A stretch of 64,000 bases of DNA, taken from NCBI RefSeq assembly GCF_020696975.1, contig NZ_JAJGBK010000014.1, positions 92,237-156,236 on the forward strand. The letters run 5' to 3'. The stretch's first letter is position 1. Every line of letters starts with the position of its first letter. This DNA comes from Methanoculleus sp. (GTDB lineage: Archaea; Halobacteriota; Methanomicrobia; Methanomicrobiales; Methanoculleaceae). The position numbers and the translations under genes are program-made. The notes beneath the pieces are model-generated. The model did not search any database. It had not been told where the DNA came from and saw nothing but the letters and a program-made list of their open reading frames with translations. Below are positions 32,036 through 41,018 of the stretch, one piece after another.

Positions 32036-34330
32036 ATGCACGCAACGACACCTTCGATGCTGACCGTCCCGGAGGCCGCCCATGACGGCTCCGACGAAGC
32101 CCTGCTCCTGCTCGATGCCGACAGAAGGGTCGTGCTGGTCAACCGGGCATTTCGCCGTCTCCTCTCGCTGCCTGACGACCGGGACCTCTCAGGGGCGGAC
32201 GGGATGGCGCTCGTCCGCACCCATATCACACAGCATATCGCCGATCAGGAAGCAGCCGGGACGTTGCTTGCGGCGCTCCGGGCAGGAACGGCGCTCTCGA
32301 ATCTTGAATGCCCGATCGCCCCCGGCCGGCGGATGGCGTGCTCGATCAGGGTCCCGGATGGTGGGATGGTGGCACTTCTGATCAGCGACATCACGGCGAG
32401 GGAGGAGAGCGAGGAGAAGCACCGTCGCCTTGAGCAGGAACTTGCTCACTACCGGGAACTCTTCGACCTCGCCCCCGACGGTTACTTCGTCTGCGACACC
32501 GGAGGGGTGATCCTCGACGTAAACAGGGCGGGAGCACGCCTTCTCGGCAGGGAGAGGGAGAGCCTGATCGGGACACCCGGCCAGTCTTACATCGTCCCGG
32601 GCTACAGGGAGGTCTGCCGGGACCTCATCGCACGCCTCGATCGCGGTGCCTCCGGTTCCCTGCAGGGGATCGAGGTATGGGTGCAGCCGGCGGCCGGGGA
32701 GCCCATCCCCGTCTCCCTCTCGGCCACGGCCGTCCGGGACGAATCAGGAAGTCTTACCGGGGTCCGGTGGCTCGCCCGGGACATCACCCGGAGAATTCAG
32801 GTGGACGCGGAGCGGGAGCGGCTGCTCGCCGAGAACCAGTCGCTCGCCGCCGACCTTGCAAAAGAGCGCGACATCCTCCGGACGGTCATGGAGCACACCG
32901 ACGTCCACCTCGCCTATCTTGACACGGAGTTTCGGTTCGTTCGCGTGAACACGGCCTACGCGAAGGGGTCGGGGCACGCGAAGGAGGAACTTACGGGGCG
33001 AAGACACTTCGATCTCTTCCCGAACCCGGAGAACCAGGCGATCTTTGAGCGGGTGCGGGATACCGGAGAAGCGTTCAGAATTTACGCAAAGCCGTTTGTA
33101 TACGAGAAGCAGCCTGAACGCGGGATGACCTACTGGGACTGGAGCCTCGTCCCGGTGAAGGGTGCAACCGGAGACGTTCAGGGGATGATCCTCTCGCTTG
33201 CCGACGTTACGGAGCGGATACGCGCAGAGGAGGCAGTCCGCACCCGGAACAAGAGGCTTGCCGTCCTGAACGCGGTCATCACGGCGTCGGCATCCGCGTT
33301 CACCCTGGACGAACTGCTGAATAACGCACTCGATGCGGTCCTCGATAACCTCTGGTTCGACGTCGGGCTGGTCTACATGCTGGAGGGGGAAGAGCATGGG
33401 CAGGCCGTCGCCCGGTGCCACCGGAAGGTCTCCGGGTTCACCCTGATGCATAACCAGACCCTCGACGCCCGCAACCGGCCTTACAACCGGGTCTTCATCG
33501 CCGGCCGGCCCTGGTTCGTCGAGGGGGCGGAGGATGCCGAGAGCCGGGACCTGGACATACTCGCGGACTTCGGCGTCGCCTCCCTCGCCTTCATCCCGCT
33601 CGTCGCCGAGTCCTCCGTCGTCGGGGCGCTCGTGCTCGGGAGCACCGGAAGACAGGATATCCCGAAGGAGATCCGGCGGAGCCTTGAGGCGGTCGGCCGG
33701 GGGATCGGGGTCGGGGTTCTCCGGGGGATGCTGTACTCCCGGCTCGATGCAGCGAACCGGGAGGCGAACCTCTACCTCGATATACTCACCCACGACATCC
33801 GGAACGCCGATAATGTCGCGAACATCTACGCCGACCTCCTCAACGAGATGCTTACCGGGCAGGAGCGCGAGCACCTGCAGAAACTCCGGGCGAGCATCAG
33901 AAAGAGTATCGAGATCACGACGAACGTCGCGATGATCCGAAAGATTCGCGAGAGCAGGACGGAGCTTGTCCCGGTCGATCTCGACAATGTGATCCGAAGA
34001 GAGATCGCCCACTTCCCTGACGCCCGCATCACCTACGAGGGGCTGCCGGTGGAGGTCTGCGCCGACGGCCTCCTGCCCGAGGTCTTCACGAACCTCATCG
34101 GCAACAGCGTCAGGTACGGCGGGCCGGATGTCGAGATCACCATAACCGTCGAGGACGCCGGAGAAGAGGGAATGATCCTGGTTACCGTCGCCGATACCGG
34201 CCCAGGGATCCCCGATTTCGCGAAGGAGGCGATATTCTCCCGGTTCGGGCAAGAAGGGCGGGGAGGCGCCCGCGGCCTCGGGCTCTCGATCTGCCGGATG
34301 CTGCTTGCCCGCTACGGCGGGAAGATCTGA
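32036..34330 (+). CDS. PAS-GAF sensor histidine kinase with premature TGA near the C-terminus
   Basis: A 764-residue soluble kinase. Three PAS-like domains (roughly 15-115, 125-250, 275-395) precede a GAF domain (about 400-560) and the catalytic part. The histidine box reads LTHDIRNADN; the ATPase has N box NLIGNSVRYGG, G1 ADTGPGIPDF and G2 GARGLGLSICRML. The frame ends at TGA (34328-34330) right after GGKI, where related kinases continue with Trp and a last strand. Reading on in the same frame gives VDDRVAGATD and GAAFRFTLRRA up to TAG at 34424-34426, so the TGA is likely a nonsense change of TGG. ATG at 32036 is preferred to an upstream start. Confidence 0.82.
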   Translation: MHATTPSMLTVPEAAHDGSDEALLLLDADRRVVLVNRAFRRLLSLPDDRDLSGADGMALVRTHITQHIADQEAAGTLLAALRAGTALSNLECPIAPGRRMACSIRVPDGGMVALLISDITAREESEEKHRRLEQELAHYRELFDLAPDGYFVCDTGGVILDVNRAGARLLGRERESLIGTPGQSYIVPGYREVCRDLIARLDRGASGSLQGIEVWVQPAAGEPIPVSLSATAVRDESGSLTGVRWLARDITRRIQVDAERERLLAENQSLAADLAKERDILRTVMEHTDVHLAYLDTEFRFVRVNTAYAKGSGHAKEELTGRRHFDLFPNPENQAIFERVRDTGEAFRIYAKPFVYEKQPERGMTYWDWSLVPVKGATGDVQGMILSLADVTERIRAEEAVRTRNKRLAVLNAVITASASAFTLDELLNNALDAVLDNLWFDVGLVYMLEGEEHGQAVARCHRKVSGFTLMHNQTLDARNRPYNRVFIAGRPWFVEGAEDAESRDLDILADFGVASLAFIPLVAESSVVGALVLGSTGRQDIPKEIRRSLEAVGRGIGVGVLRGMLYSRLDAANREANLYLDILTHDIRNADNVANIYADLLNEMLTGQEREHLQKLRASIRKSIEITTNVAMIRKIRESRTELVPVDLDNVIRREIAHFPDARITYEGLPVEVCADGLLPEVFTNLIGNSVRYGGPDVEITITVEDAGEEGMILVTVADTGPGIPDFAKEAIFSRFGQEGRGGARGLGLSICRMLLARYGGKI

Positions 34331-34426
34331 GTCGATGACCGGGTGGCGGGCGCCACGGATGCGGGGGCGGCGTTCCGGTTCACCCTCCGGAGGGCCGGCG
34401 GCGAGCCGGGTGAAGAGATGGTGTAG
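34331..34426 (+). pseudogene. Detached C-terminal remnant of the kinase at 32036-34330
   Basis: Thirty-one codons plus a TAG stop that continue the kinase reading frame directly after its TGA. The translation ends in GAAFRFTLRRA, the last beta strand of HATPase domains. No start codon or ribosome site serves it alone. It indicates a recent single-base nonsense mutation or recoding. Confidence 0.7.
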
Positions 34427-34458
34427 GGCGCCGCCGGTCCTCGCACCCTGCGGTCGTT

Positions 34459-34465
34459 AAAAAAA
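34459..34465 (-). terminator. Oligo-T terminator after the double ferritin-like gene
   Basis: A run of seven A on the plus strand, hence seven T on the minus strand, begins 5 bases beyond the stop of the gene at 34470-35729. Confidence 0.55.
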
Positions 34466-34469
34466 GTAT

Positions 34470-35729
34470 TCACCGGGCCGGCACCGCTGCCATGCCCTTC
34501 TCCACCCGCCGGGCCATCTCCTGCTTGACCCTCCGGATGTTCTCCGCCTGGTCGCGCTCTGTAAGGTTCGGGCCCGCTTTGGAGACGATCTCCTCGCTCG
34601 GGACACCCTTTGCGTTCATGACGCGCTGGTAGCCGAAACTCGCCCAGTCGTCGGGGAGATCGCGCATCCGCATGTACTCCATATTGTTCGGCGCAAGGTC
34701 GAGCTGGTTGTCGAGGACGCTGTTGACGTAGTCCTTGTTCTCTTCAAAGACGACCAGGGGCCCGATGGCGTCGGCCTTCATGACGTCCCGGATCTCGCGG
34801 CCCTCGACCTGCTTCATGAGCCGGGCGCACTCGTTGAAGTGCGCGATCTCCATCTTCATGAAACTCTCCCAGATGCCCCTGATCCTCGGATCGTTCTCCT
34901 GCTGTGCAAAGGAATAGTAGAGGTAAGCCTCGTTGAGTTCCGTCATCGCCATCTTCTCAAGCATCGTCTCGTTCGGGTCGCCGAGAAGCCCGTACTGCGT
35001 GACGTGCTGCTCCTCGATCTCCGCGATCTCGGCATACAGTTGCCGTGCGATCTCGTCGGGGTACATGAACCCGTGTGCCCGGTAGTAGAGCATCGTCTGC
35101 TGCTCGCCTGCGGTGATCGTGATGTAGTTCATCTTCGTCTTGATGTCGGCCGTCTCCTTGTCGTAGTGCTTGCGCATCGAGTCGAAGGGGTGGCGATGCT
35201 CGATGCTCGTCGGCCGGCCGGGTTTCACCTCGGTCCTGCCCTGGACGATCATCTCGGAGTCGCCGCCCTCGATGTAGTCGTAGAGGCAGCTGTAGCGGTA
35301 GAGGTGGTCGAAGTCTTCAAGCAGCGCAAAGTCCAGCGTCTGCTTCACGTAGGGGTCCGGCTCGTTCTGCGCCAGGTTCGCGGTGAGGTCGACCGCTACC
35401 TGCTCGTAGCCGAGGGTGGTCTCGATGACCGACTGGTCCGCCGGGTTGAGCCAGTTGACCGCCACCTGCTGCTGGGAGTCGATCCGCCGCATCAGGGCCA
35501 TCGACTTCTTCACCCCGGGGTCCGGGTGCATCCGCTCGATCGCGTGCGACATCAGGACGGCGTTGTTCTCGATCCCGTTCATGAGGATGATCCGGGTCCG
35601 CGTGTAGGCGTCGACCGTCTTCTTATCGTACGGGGCCGGGGTCATATCCTTCCAGTTCAGGGGCTGCTCCTCGAGCGGCATGCCCTCCATATCAAACGGT
35701 TTAAACTGGGCCATTTCATCTTCCTCCAT
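34470..35729 (-). CDS. Double ferritin-like domain protein, function unknown
   Basis: A 419-residue soluble, Met- and acid-rich helical protein. The sequence contains helix pairs with metal-ligand-like spacing: DFALLEDFDHLYR in the first half, then GEQQTMLYYRAHG and AEIAEIEEQHVTQYG, ELNEAYLYYSFAQQE and MKMEIAHFNECARL in the second half. Repeated E-x-x-H and E(6)Y(2) patterns are those of rubrerythrin/ferritin-like four-helix bundles, so a di-iron centre is plausible in each half. No rubredoxin domain is visible. Its role may be oxygen or peroxide protection in an anaerobe (inference). ATG at 35714 is an alternative start. Confidence 0.7.
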   Translation of the reverse strand: MEEDEMAQFKPFDMEGMPLEEQPLNWKDMTPAPYDKKTVDAYTRTRIILMNGIENNAVLMSHAIERMHPDPGVKKSMALMRRIDSQQQVAVNWLNPADQSVIETTLGYEQVAVDLTANLAQNEPDPYVKQTLDFALLEDFDHLYRYSCLYDYIEGGDSEMIVQGRTEVKPGRPTSIEHRHPFDSMRKHYDKETADIKTKMNYITITAGEQQTMLYYRAHGFMYPDEIARQLYAEIAEIEEQHVTQYGLLGDPNETMLEKMAMTELNEAYLYYSFAQQENDPRIRGIWESFMKMEIAHFNECARLMKQVEGREIRDVMKADAIGPLVVFEENKDYVNSVLDNQLDLAPNNMEYMRMRDLPDDWASFGYQRVMNAKGVPSEEIVSKAGPNLTERDQAENIRRVKQEMARRVEKGMAAVPAR

Positions 35730-36005
35730 ATCCCCCGCTAACTCGTCGGTACGGGTATCTCCGGCAGTATGGCGGCACAGGCGGTGAACCTCCCGGGCTC
35801 ACCCCGCACCCCGGAGATCCAGGGGTTCCCCACCATACCGGCCGCACCACAAAAACCTAACGGCCGGAAGGATAAGACAGGAAAACCGGGTTTCCGTGTC
35901 TGCTTCGGCAATAGTGCCCACGATCCCAATGGATTATCCAGCACAGGACTGTCCCGAAGCGCCGGGAGACCACAAAGTGTATGCTACCAGAGTGCAGCTG
36001 AAGGA

Positions 36006-37973
36006 TTATGCAGGGCGGTCGTCGCCGACGGGGGCGCCGAACCGGTAGGCCCCCTCGGGCACCGCGATCTCAAACCGTGCACCCCGGCCCTCTTCGCCCG
36101 TCTCGGTGACGGTTATCCCGGTTATCGAGAGGATCTCCCGTATCAGGAAGAGCCCGAACCCCGTGTTCTTCCCGAATCCTCTCCGGAATATCAACTCCTT
36201 CTCGCCGCCGGGGATCCCGATGCCGTCGTCCTGGACGGTGATGATCCCGGTCGTGCCCTCGACCCGGAACGAGACCTGGATCTCGTTCACCCGCCCGCCA
36301 TGCCGGACCGCGTTCTCGAAGAGGTTGGCAAAGGCCATCTCGACCATCGGATCGGCATAGATCTCGAGCCTCCCCGTCTCGACCCGGAGGTCGAGGGCGT
36401 TCAGGCCGGGGAGGTCCGCCGCCGCCCGCACCACGGTATCGATCCGCCACCATCGTGGAGCCTTCGTCCCCATATCCTCGTAGTCCCGGGCGAACGCAAT
36501 CTGACGCTGGATCATCTCCATCGTCATCGCAATCCGGCGCAGATACTCCTGCGCCTTCGGGTCGGGCGGTATAAAGTCCTTCAGGAACTCCAGGTAGCCC
36601 GCAGCCCCGGTGACCTGGTTGAGGATGTCATGATGGGTGAGGCCGGAGAGGAGGCGGAGTTTTCGGTTCGCCTGCTGCAGGGCGGCCTCAGCACGTTTCC
36701 GTTCGGTGACATCCCGCAGGGTGACGAAGAGGACCGCGTGTCCGCGCACGTTCAGTGCCGTTACGAAGACGTCGGCGTCGATCAGGTCTCCATCCCCTCT
36801 TCGGAACCGCCAGGAACACGACTGCGGCGTCCCGAATGCTGCCTCGAGAGTCTCCTGCACCGCATCGGCAAAGGACCGGCCATCGGGCTGGTGCACGGAG
36901 GAGAGATCCGCCAGCGCCTGCCCGACGATCCCCTCCCGGGGGCGGCCCAGCATCATGGACGCCCGTTCATTGCAGTCCATGACCCTCCCGGCCACCGCGA
37001 GGAGAATCCCGTCCGAAGACCCTTCAAAGAGCATCCGGTACTTCTCCTCGCTCTCGCGGAGCTCCGTCTCCACCCTCTGCCGCTGCAGGGCGATGGATGT
37101 CTGGTGGATGAACGTGGAGACCCGTTTCGACCGTCTGAGCGTCATCCCCGGGGGAAGGAGGATGTGCGCCGACCCAAAGAGTTCTCCCTCCCACCAGAAC
37201 CCGATGCCGTAGATCTTTCCGCCAGAATACAGCGCCTCAATCCTCAAAATAAGGTCGGGCGGCAACTCCCTGTGCGACGCCTCCGTCGTGCCGCGCGGGA
37301 TCTCGGCAAGGCTGCCGGAGATCTTCGAGGGCGCCCGGAAGGTAAGAGCCTCGGGTCGCCGGGCCCGGATATCGTCAACCACCGCCAGGAACGATTCCGG
37401 TCCCCCGGCAGCACGGATGGTCAGGGTCCCGGCATCCGCATCGATCGAACTGACGGTGTTTCCCGAGCCCGGGAAGAGTTCGACGAGACGGTCGCTGATG
37501 TAGCGGTAGATATCGGTCTTTGCCGACATCCTGACATAATCGGTCGCTGTATTGGAGAGGAACTCAAGCGTCTTCACGTACTGCCGGTCGTGCTCTTCTG
37601 CCTGCTTCTGCCCGGTGATGTCGATGATAACGCCCCGGACACCCACGGTCTCCCCCCCGCGGGAGATAAGGCTCGAATAGATCATCGCCGGGAACGTGCT
37701 GCCGTCTTTGCGGAGCGCTGTATACTCGGCCGCATAACCTCGCGGCCGGGGCCCGGTATGCAGGATGGCCTGGATCCCGTTCCATGCACGGTCCCGCTCG
37801 TCGGGCGCGACCGTCGCAAGGACGTTCACTCCGGCCTCCATCTCCTCCGGCGTATACCCAAACGTCTCAAAAGCGCTCTGGTTGGCAAACGTAAACCTTC
37901 CGAAGAGATCGAACTCGAAGACCGGCTGCGGGAGCAGGTCCACGAGTTCGCGGAACCGCTGCTCGTCCTCCAT
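36006..37973 (-). CDS. PAS-GAF sensor histidine kinase (soluble)
   Basis: A 655-residue kinase: PAS (about 1-125), a GAF-like domain (about 140-300), PAS (about 305-425) and the kinase core (435-655). The phosphoacceptor box is LTHHDILNQV, the N box NLFENAVRHGG, G1 DDGIGIPGGE and the G2 equivalent GFGLFLIREI. The last 200 residues are close in sequence to the kinase at 997-2949, pointing to duplication. The in-frame region before 37973 has low-complexity, non-conserved sequence and starts with TTG, so I take ATG 37973. No cognate regulator is next to it. Confidence 0.85.
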   Translation of the reverse strand: MEDEQRFRELVDLLPQPVFEFDLFGRFTFANQSAFETFGYTPEEMEAGVNVLATVAPDERDRAWNGIQAILHTGPRPRGYAAEYTALRKDGSTFPAMIYSSLISRGGETVGVRGVIIDITGQKQAEEHDRQYVKTLEFLSNTATDYVRMSAKTDIYRYISDRLVELFPGSGNTVSSIDADAGTLTIRAAGGPESFLAVVDDIRARRPEALTFRAPSKISGSLAEIPRGTTEASHRELPPDLILRIEALYSGGKIYGIGFWWEGELFGSAHILLPPGMTLRRSKRVSTFIHQTSIALQRQRVETELRESEEKYRMLFEGSSDGILLAVAGRVMDCNERASMMLGRPREGIVGQALADLSSVHQPDGRSFADAVQETLEAAFGTPQSCSWRFRRGDGDLIDADVFVTALNVRGHAVLFVTLRDVTERKRAEAALQQANRKLRLLSGLTHHDILNQVTGAAGYLEFLKDFIPPDPKAQEYLRRIAMTMEMIQRQIAFARDYEDMGTKAPRWWRIDTVVRAAADLPGLNALDLRVETGRLEIYADPMVEMAFANLFENAVRHGGRVNEIQVSFRVEGTTGIITVQDDGIGIPGGEKELIFRRGFGKNTGFGLFLIREILSITGITVTETGEEGRGARFEIAVPEGAYRFGAPVGDDRPA

Positions 37974-38461
37974 CAAGACCGCCCTGCTGCCGTGGTTACG
38001 GTTGCCAGACAGGAGAGAGGGCCGGGACACCCCCGCGGAGAGCGCGGCGGGATGGCGGGGAGAGACAAGAAGAGAGAACTCGCGCCCGGGATGATAGGAT
38101 ATCCTATCCCGATGACGGTAACACCACAGAGAACTGCATGGCGACGGGTGTGGTCTCTGATAACGGGATCCAGGATTGTGTGCCTCGTCAGAAGTATATT
38201 CTCCCAATTATATTTATAAATATTCCTTCCCAGAATACCCAGTTCTCGCAATAAATTCGATTATCCAGGGGTTCTCAGGGTTGCACGGAGGATTGCCGTC
38301 AGCCGGGCAATCGCCCGGGCATACCGGGTTTGGGCCGAGAGCAGACGCCCCCTCCTCCCTCGCAGCAACCAGACCGGGGGAGAGGCGGACTGGCCGGCTC
38401 CCCGGGGGGGTACCTCCCCGGTACGAAAGGTTAAGTGTGCCTGCTCAAGAGAGGGGCCCGG
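37974..38461. other. Divergent intergenic region with AT-rich promoter core
   Basis: About 490 bp without a convincing gene. The most conspicuous element is ATATTTATAAATAT (38210-38223), a perfectly symmetric TATA box that could act in either direction: toward the kinase (minus) with a long leader, or toward hsp20-2 (plus). Hairpins CCGGGC/GCCCGG (38303-38318) and GTACC/GGTAC (38410-38424) lie in the GC-rich half upstream of hsp20-2. Confidence 0.5.
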
Positions 38462-38986
38462 ATGGTGACCGGCCATCCGATGGCTACCAGACTGCAGGAG
38501 GCGAGGACCGTGACAGAGAAACCAGACGACTCTCCCGGCTCCGCAAGGAGGAGCACGAACGAGAGAATGAACGACCGGGAAACCAGGGATGCACCGGGCG
38601 GCAGGCTGCCGGCTCTCTCCCGGGAAGGCAGCCGTGACTTCCGTGGCCTCACTACAGACTTCCGGGTCGATATCCTCGACCACAAGACCGAGGTGATCGT
38701 TGTTGCAGAACTGCCCGGCGCCGAGGAGGACGCAATCAGGATCAACCTGCTCAACCCGCAGACCCTGCGGATAACGGCAAGGCGGGCCGGGCCGGCCGAG
38801 GAAGGACCCACCGGCTACTACATCCGCGAGCGCGGGAACGGCATCATGAGCCGGCTGATACGCCTTCCCGCGAGCGTAACCGACGAAGCCGCGGGGACCA
38901 GTTTCAAGAACGGCGTCCTCGAGGTGCGCTTACAGAAGATGAGGAAGCCGCCCGGACGTGAGGGGAAAGAGATCCCCATAGATTGA
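38462..38986 (+). CDS. Second Hsp20/alpha-crystallin small heat-shock protein
   Basis: A 174-residue small heat-shock protein with a long polar N-terminal arm (about 1-65), then the crystallin core: FRVDILDHKTEVIVVAELPGAEE, an RGNGIMSRLIRLPASV stretch, GTSFKNGVLEVRLQK and the tail KEIPID. The core is clearly paralogous to the one at 5646-6116, but the arm differs completely. ATG at 38462 is used because GAGAGGGG precedes it by 5 nt; 38435 and 38480 are possible. It stands alone, ahead of the convergent TreT-like gene. Confidence 0.88.
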   Translation: MVTGHPMATRLQEARTVTEKPDDSPGSARRSTNERMNDRETRDAPGGRLPALSREGSRDFRGLTTDFRVDILDHKTEVIVVAELPGAEEDAIRINLLNPQTLRITARRAGPAEEGPTGYYIRERGNGIMSRLIRLPASVTDEAAGTSFKNGVLEVRLQKMRKPPGREGKEIPID

Positions 38987-39075
38987 CGGGAGTTGAATCG
39001 AGCTCCCGATCCCACATCCGGGCCGCGTAACCCCCGGCCTGACGGCCCGGACCGGATTCAAGGGAGGAGCACGCA

Positions 39076-40401
39076 TCAGTACCAGGCCGCACACCCGGCC
39101 AACCGGGTCGTCACCACCTGCGGGTGGTAGCAGATGACGCTGTCCCGGGCGGTGATCCTGCCGTTCTTCACCTGATCGACGACGGTGAGATGGTCCAGTA
39201 CGCCCCGGGGAAGGAGGTAATACTCCCGCACGAACTCCTTCCCCCGTGCTCCCATCTCCGCGGCCTTATCCGGGTGCCGGAGGAGGTGAAGGATCCGATC
39301 GGCGGTCTCCTGGATCGTCGATACCAGGTAACCGTTCCAGCCGTCGCGGATCTGGAGTGGTATGCCGCCGACGTTCCCGGCGACGACGGGCTTTCCCTTC
39401 CAGAGCCCTTCGGTCACCGTCAGCCCGAACCCCTCTTTTATGGACTTCTGGACGATCACGTCCGACGCCCGCTGGAGCGCGTTGATCTCGCGATGGCTGT
39501 CCGGCGGGAGGTCAAGGATATGGATATCGGGGTCGTCCTCGGCCGTCTCGCGGACCTCGCGCAGGACGATGTAACATTCCGGGTCGTCGCACGCCCGGCC
39601 GCCGACGAGGACGAGCTGGCAGGGAGTCTTCTGGCGGACCTTCTTGAACGCCTGGATGACGCCGACAGGGTCCTTGAAGACATCGTAGCGGGAGACCTGG
39701 GTGACGATGGGTTTCGCCGGGTCGATACCGTACTTCGCAAGGGTGGCGTCGATCTCGGCAGCGGGGAGGTCGCGGTTCTTCTCGGACAGAGGGTCGATGA
39801 ACGGCGGGATGATGAAACTCGGCACGCTCCAGAGGGGGAGGTAGAGGAAACTGGAGAATATGCTTGCGTGGTACTTCTCGACCAGCCGCCGTAAGATGTT
39901 GCCGATGCTCCCCACGGTCCCGGTGGGGACCGTCTCCAGCTGGACATGGCATCGCCAGAGCAGCCTCTTTCGCTCGAGTTCCCGGGCCGTCAGGAACTCG
40001 ACGAGGCCGAGCGGCTGGGGGTCGTGGACGGTCACGACATCGGCATCATCCTCGATCAGCCCTTCATTCTGCCGCTGGGCCTCCCAGTAGGTCTCGACCA
40101 TCGCCGGCGAGAACCCGTTCCGTCCCTGGAGGAAGTTATGGAGCGTCTTCGTGACGTCGAAGAACGCCGGTTCGGCCTCCATGATGCTCCATACCGTCTC
40201 AATGCCGAGAGCGTTCAAGAAAGGGACGTAGGATATCAGGATCTCAGCGACGCCGCCGCCGTAACGGGTCGAGTTGATCTCCTGCAGCCGGATGCCCGAG
40301 AGGCGATCGGCAAGTTCCTCTATCGCCGAAAATTGCTCCTGCCCCACGATCTGCCGGTACTCCTTGAGAGACGGGCATCCGGGGAGATCCGTGACGATCA
40401 T
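39076..40401 (-). CDS. TreT-like trehalose synthase (GT4 glycosyltransferase)
   Basis: A 441-residue glycosyltransferase of the TreT type, which makes trehalose from an NDP-glucose and glucose. The N-terminal half holds GGGVAEILISYVPFLNALGIE and the LLWRCHVQLE region; the C-terminal half holds VSRYDVFKDPVGVIQAF, VLVGGRACDDPE and the retaining-GT motif KEGFGLTVTEGLWKGKPVV with its catalytic glutamates. Trehalose is a compatible solute, so a stress role is likely. Start ATG 40401 fits the family; an in-frame upstream extension to 40530 is unconserved. It is not in an operon with the two-component pair upstream. Confidence 0.8.
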   Translation of the reverse strand: MIVTDLPGCPSLKEYRQIVGQEQFSAIEELADRLSGIRLQEINSTRYGGGVAEILISYVPFLNALGIETVWSIMEAEPAFFDVTKTLHNFLQGRNGFSPAMVETYWEAQRQNEGLIEDDADVVTVHDPQPLGLVEFLTARELERKRLLWRCHVQLETVPTGTVGSIGNILRRLVEKYHASIFSSFLYLPLWSVPSFIIPPFIDPLSEKNRDLPAAEIDATLAKYGIDPAKPIVTQVSRYDVFKDPVGVIQAFKKVRQKTPCQLVLVGGRACDDPECYIVLREVRETAEDDPDIHILDLPPDSHREINALQRASDVIVQKSIKEGFGLTVTEGLWKGKPVVAGNVGGIPLQIRDGWNGYLVSTIQETADRILHLLRHPDKAAEMGARGKEFVREYYLLPRGVLDHLTVVDQVKNGRITARDSVICYHPQVVTTRLAGCAAWY

Positions 40402-40589
40402 CGGAGAATCACTCTCCGGTAATACACCCCCGGCCGATAAAATGCCTTTCGGTGGGGGCGGGCGGACCGCAGGGGGAGGAAGCCGATGCGGCTTCGTCAC
40501 CGTACCGGCCGGTGCCCTCCCGTCACACACCTGCCCGGGGTTACCTGCCCCGGAGACGGGATGCCGGCGGGGATACAGTCGAGAAGAGG

Positions 40590-41015
40590 TTAGCCGCTCC
40601 GGATCTGCGGTGTGCAGTGAGCGTCGTCGTCCGTGCGAGAAGAGGCATCCGGGGGAAGCGCTCTCTCCAGGGCCGTCTTCAACTCGGCAAGCGAGATGGG
40701 CTTCTCAAGGACACCGACAATATCGTCCGCGTACCGTGAATACTCCTCGGGCCAGACATGTTTCGCGGTAAAGAGCAGGACCGGGATATCCTTGAGTTCT
40801 TCATTCCGCTTCAGTTCTTCCAGGAACTGCCACCCGTCGATAGGAGACATCATCACGTCAAGGATGATGAGCGCAGGCTTCTCCTTCTTGAGCATCCGCA
40901 GGGCATCCCAACCGTTGTGAACCAGAAGCGGTTCGCGGTTGATCTTCTTGAGCAGAAGCTCCATTACTTCCAGCGTTGGCAGGTCGTCGTCGACGACCAT
41001 AATCGCATTTCCCAC
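40590..41015 (-). CDS. Single-domain response regulator
   Basis: A 141-residue receiver domain: acidic pocket MVVDDDLPT, phosphoacceptor Asp in LIILDVMMSPIDGW (near residue 53), the switch Thr in LLFTAKH and the conserved Lys in VLEKPISL. No output domain follows; the C-terminal 20 residues are a polar tail. It starts three bases after the stop of the membrane kinase upstream, its obvious partner. Single-domain receivers in methanogens pass phosphate on or act by protein contact. Confidence 0.93.
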   Translation of the reverse strand: MGNAIMVVDDDLPTLEVMELLLKKINREPLLVHNGWDALRMLKKEKPALIILDVMMSPIDGWQFLEELKRNEELKDIPVLLFTAKHVWPEEYSRYADDIVGVLEKPISLAELKTALERALPPDASSRTDDDAHCTPQIRSG

Positions 41016-41018
41016 TGT

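Noticed and set aside
34328..34330. Selenocysteine reading of the TGA in the kinase
   Set aside because: The position normally holds Trp, not a redox Cys; no selenocysteine element was seen after it, and a simple nonsense change explains it better.
37974..38207. N-terminal extension of the kinase at 36006-37973
   Set aside because: It begins with TTG within an AT-rich promoter, and its translation is unconserved; the ATG at 37973 opens the PAS domain.
35769..38219. 816-residue open frame on the plus strand
   Set aside because: It is antisense to a clear PAS histidine kinase; GC-rich codon use opens long shadow frames. It has no recognisable domain.
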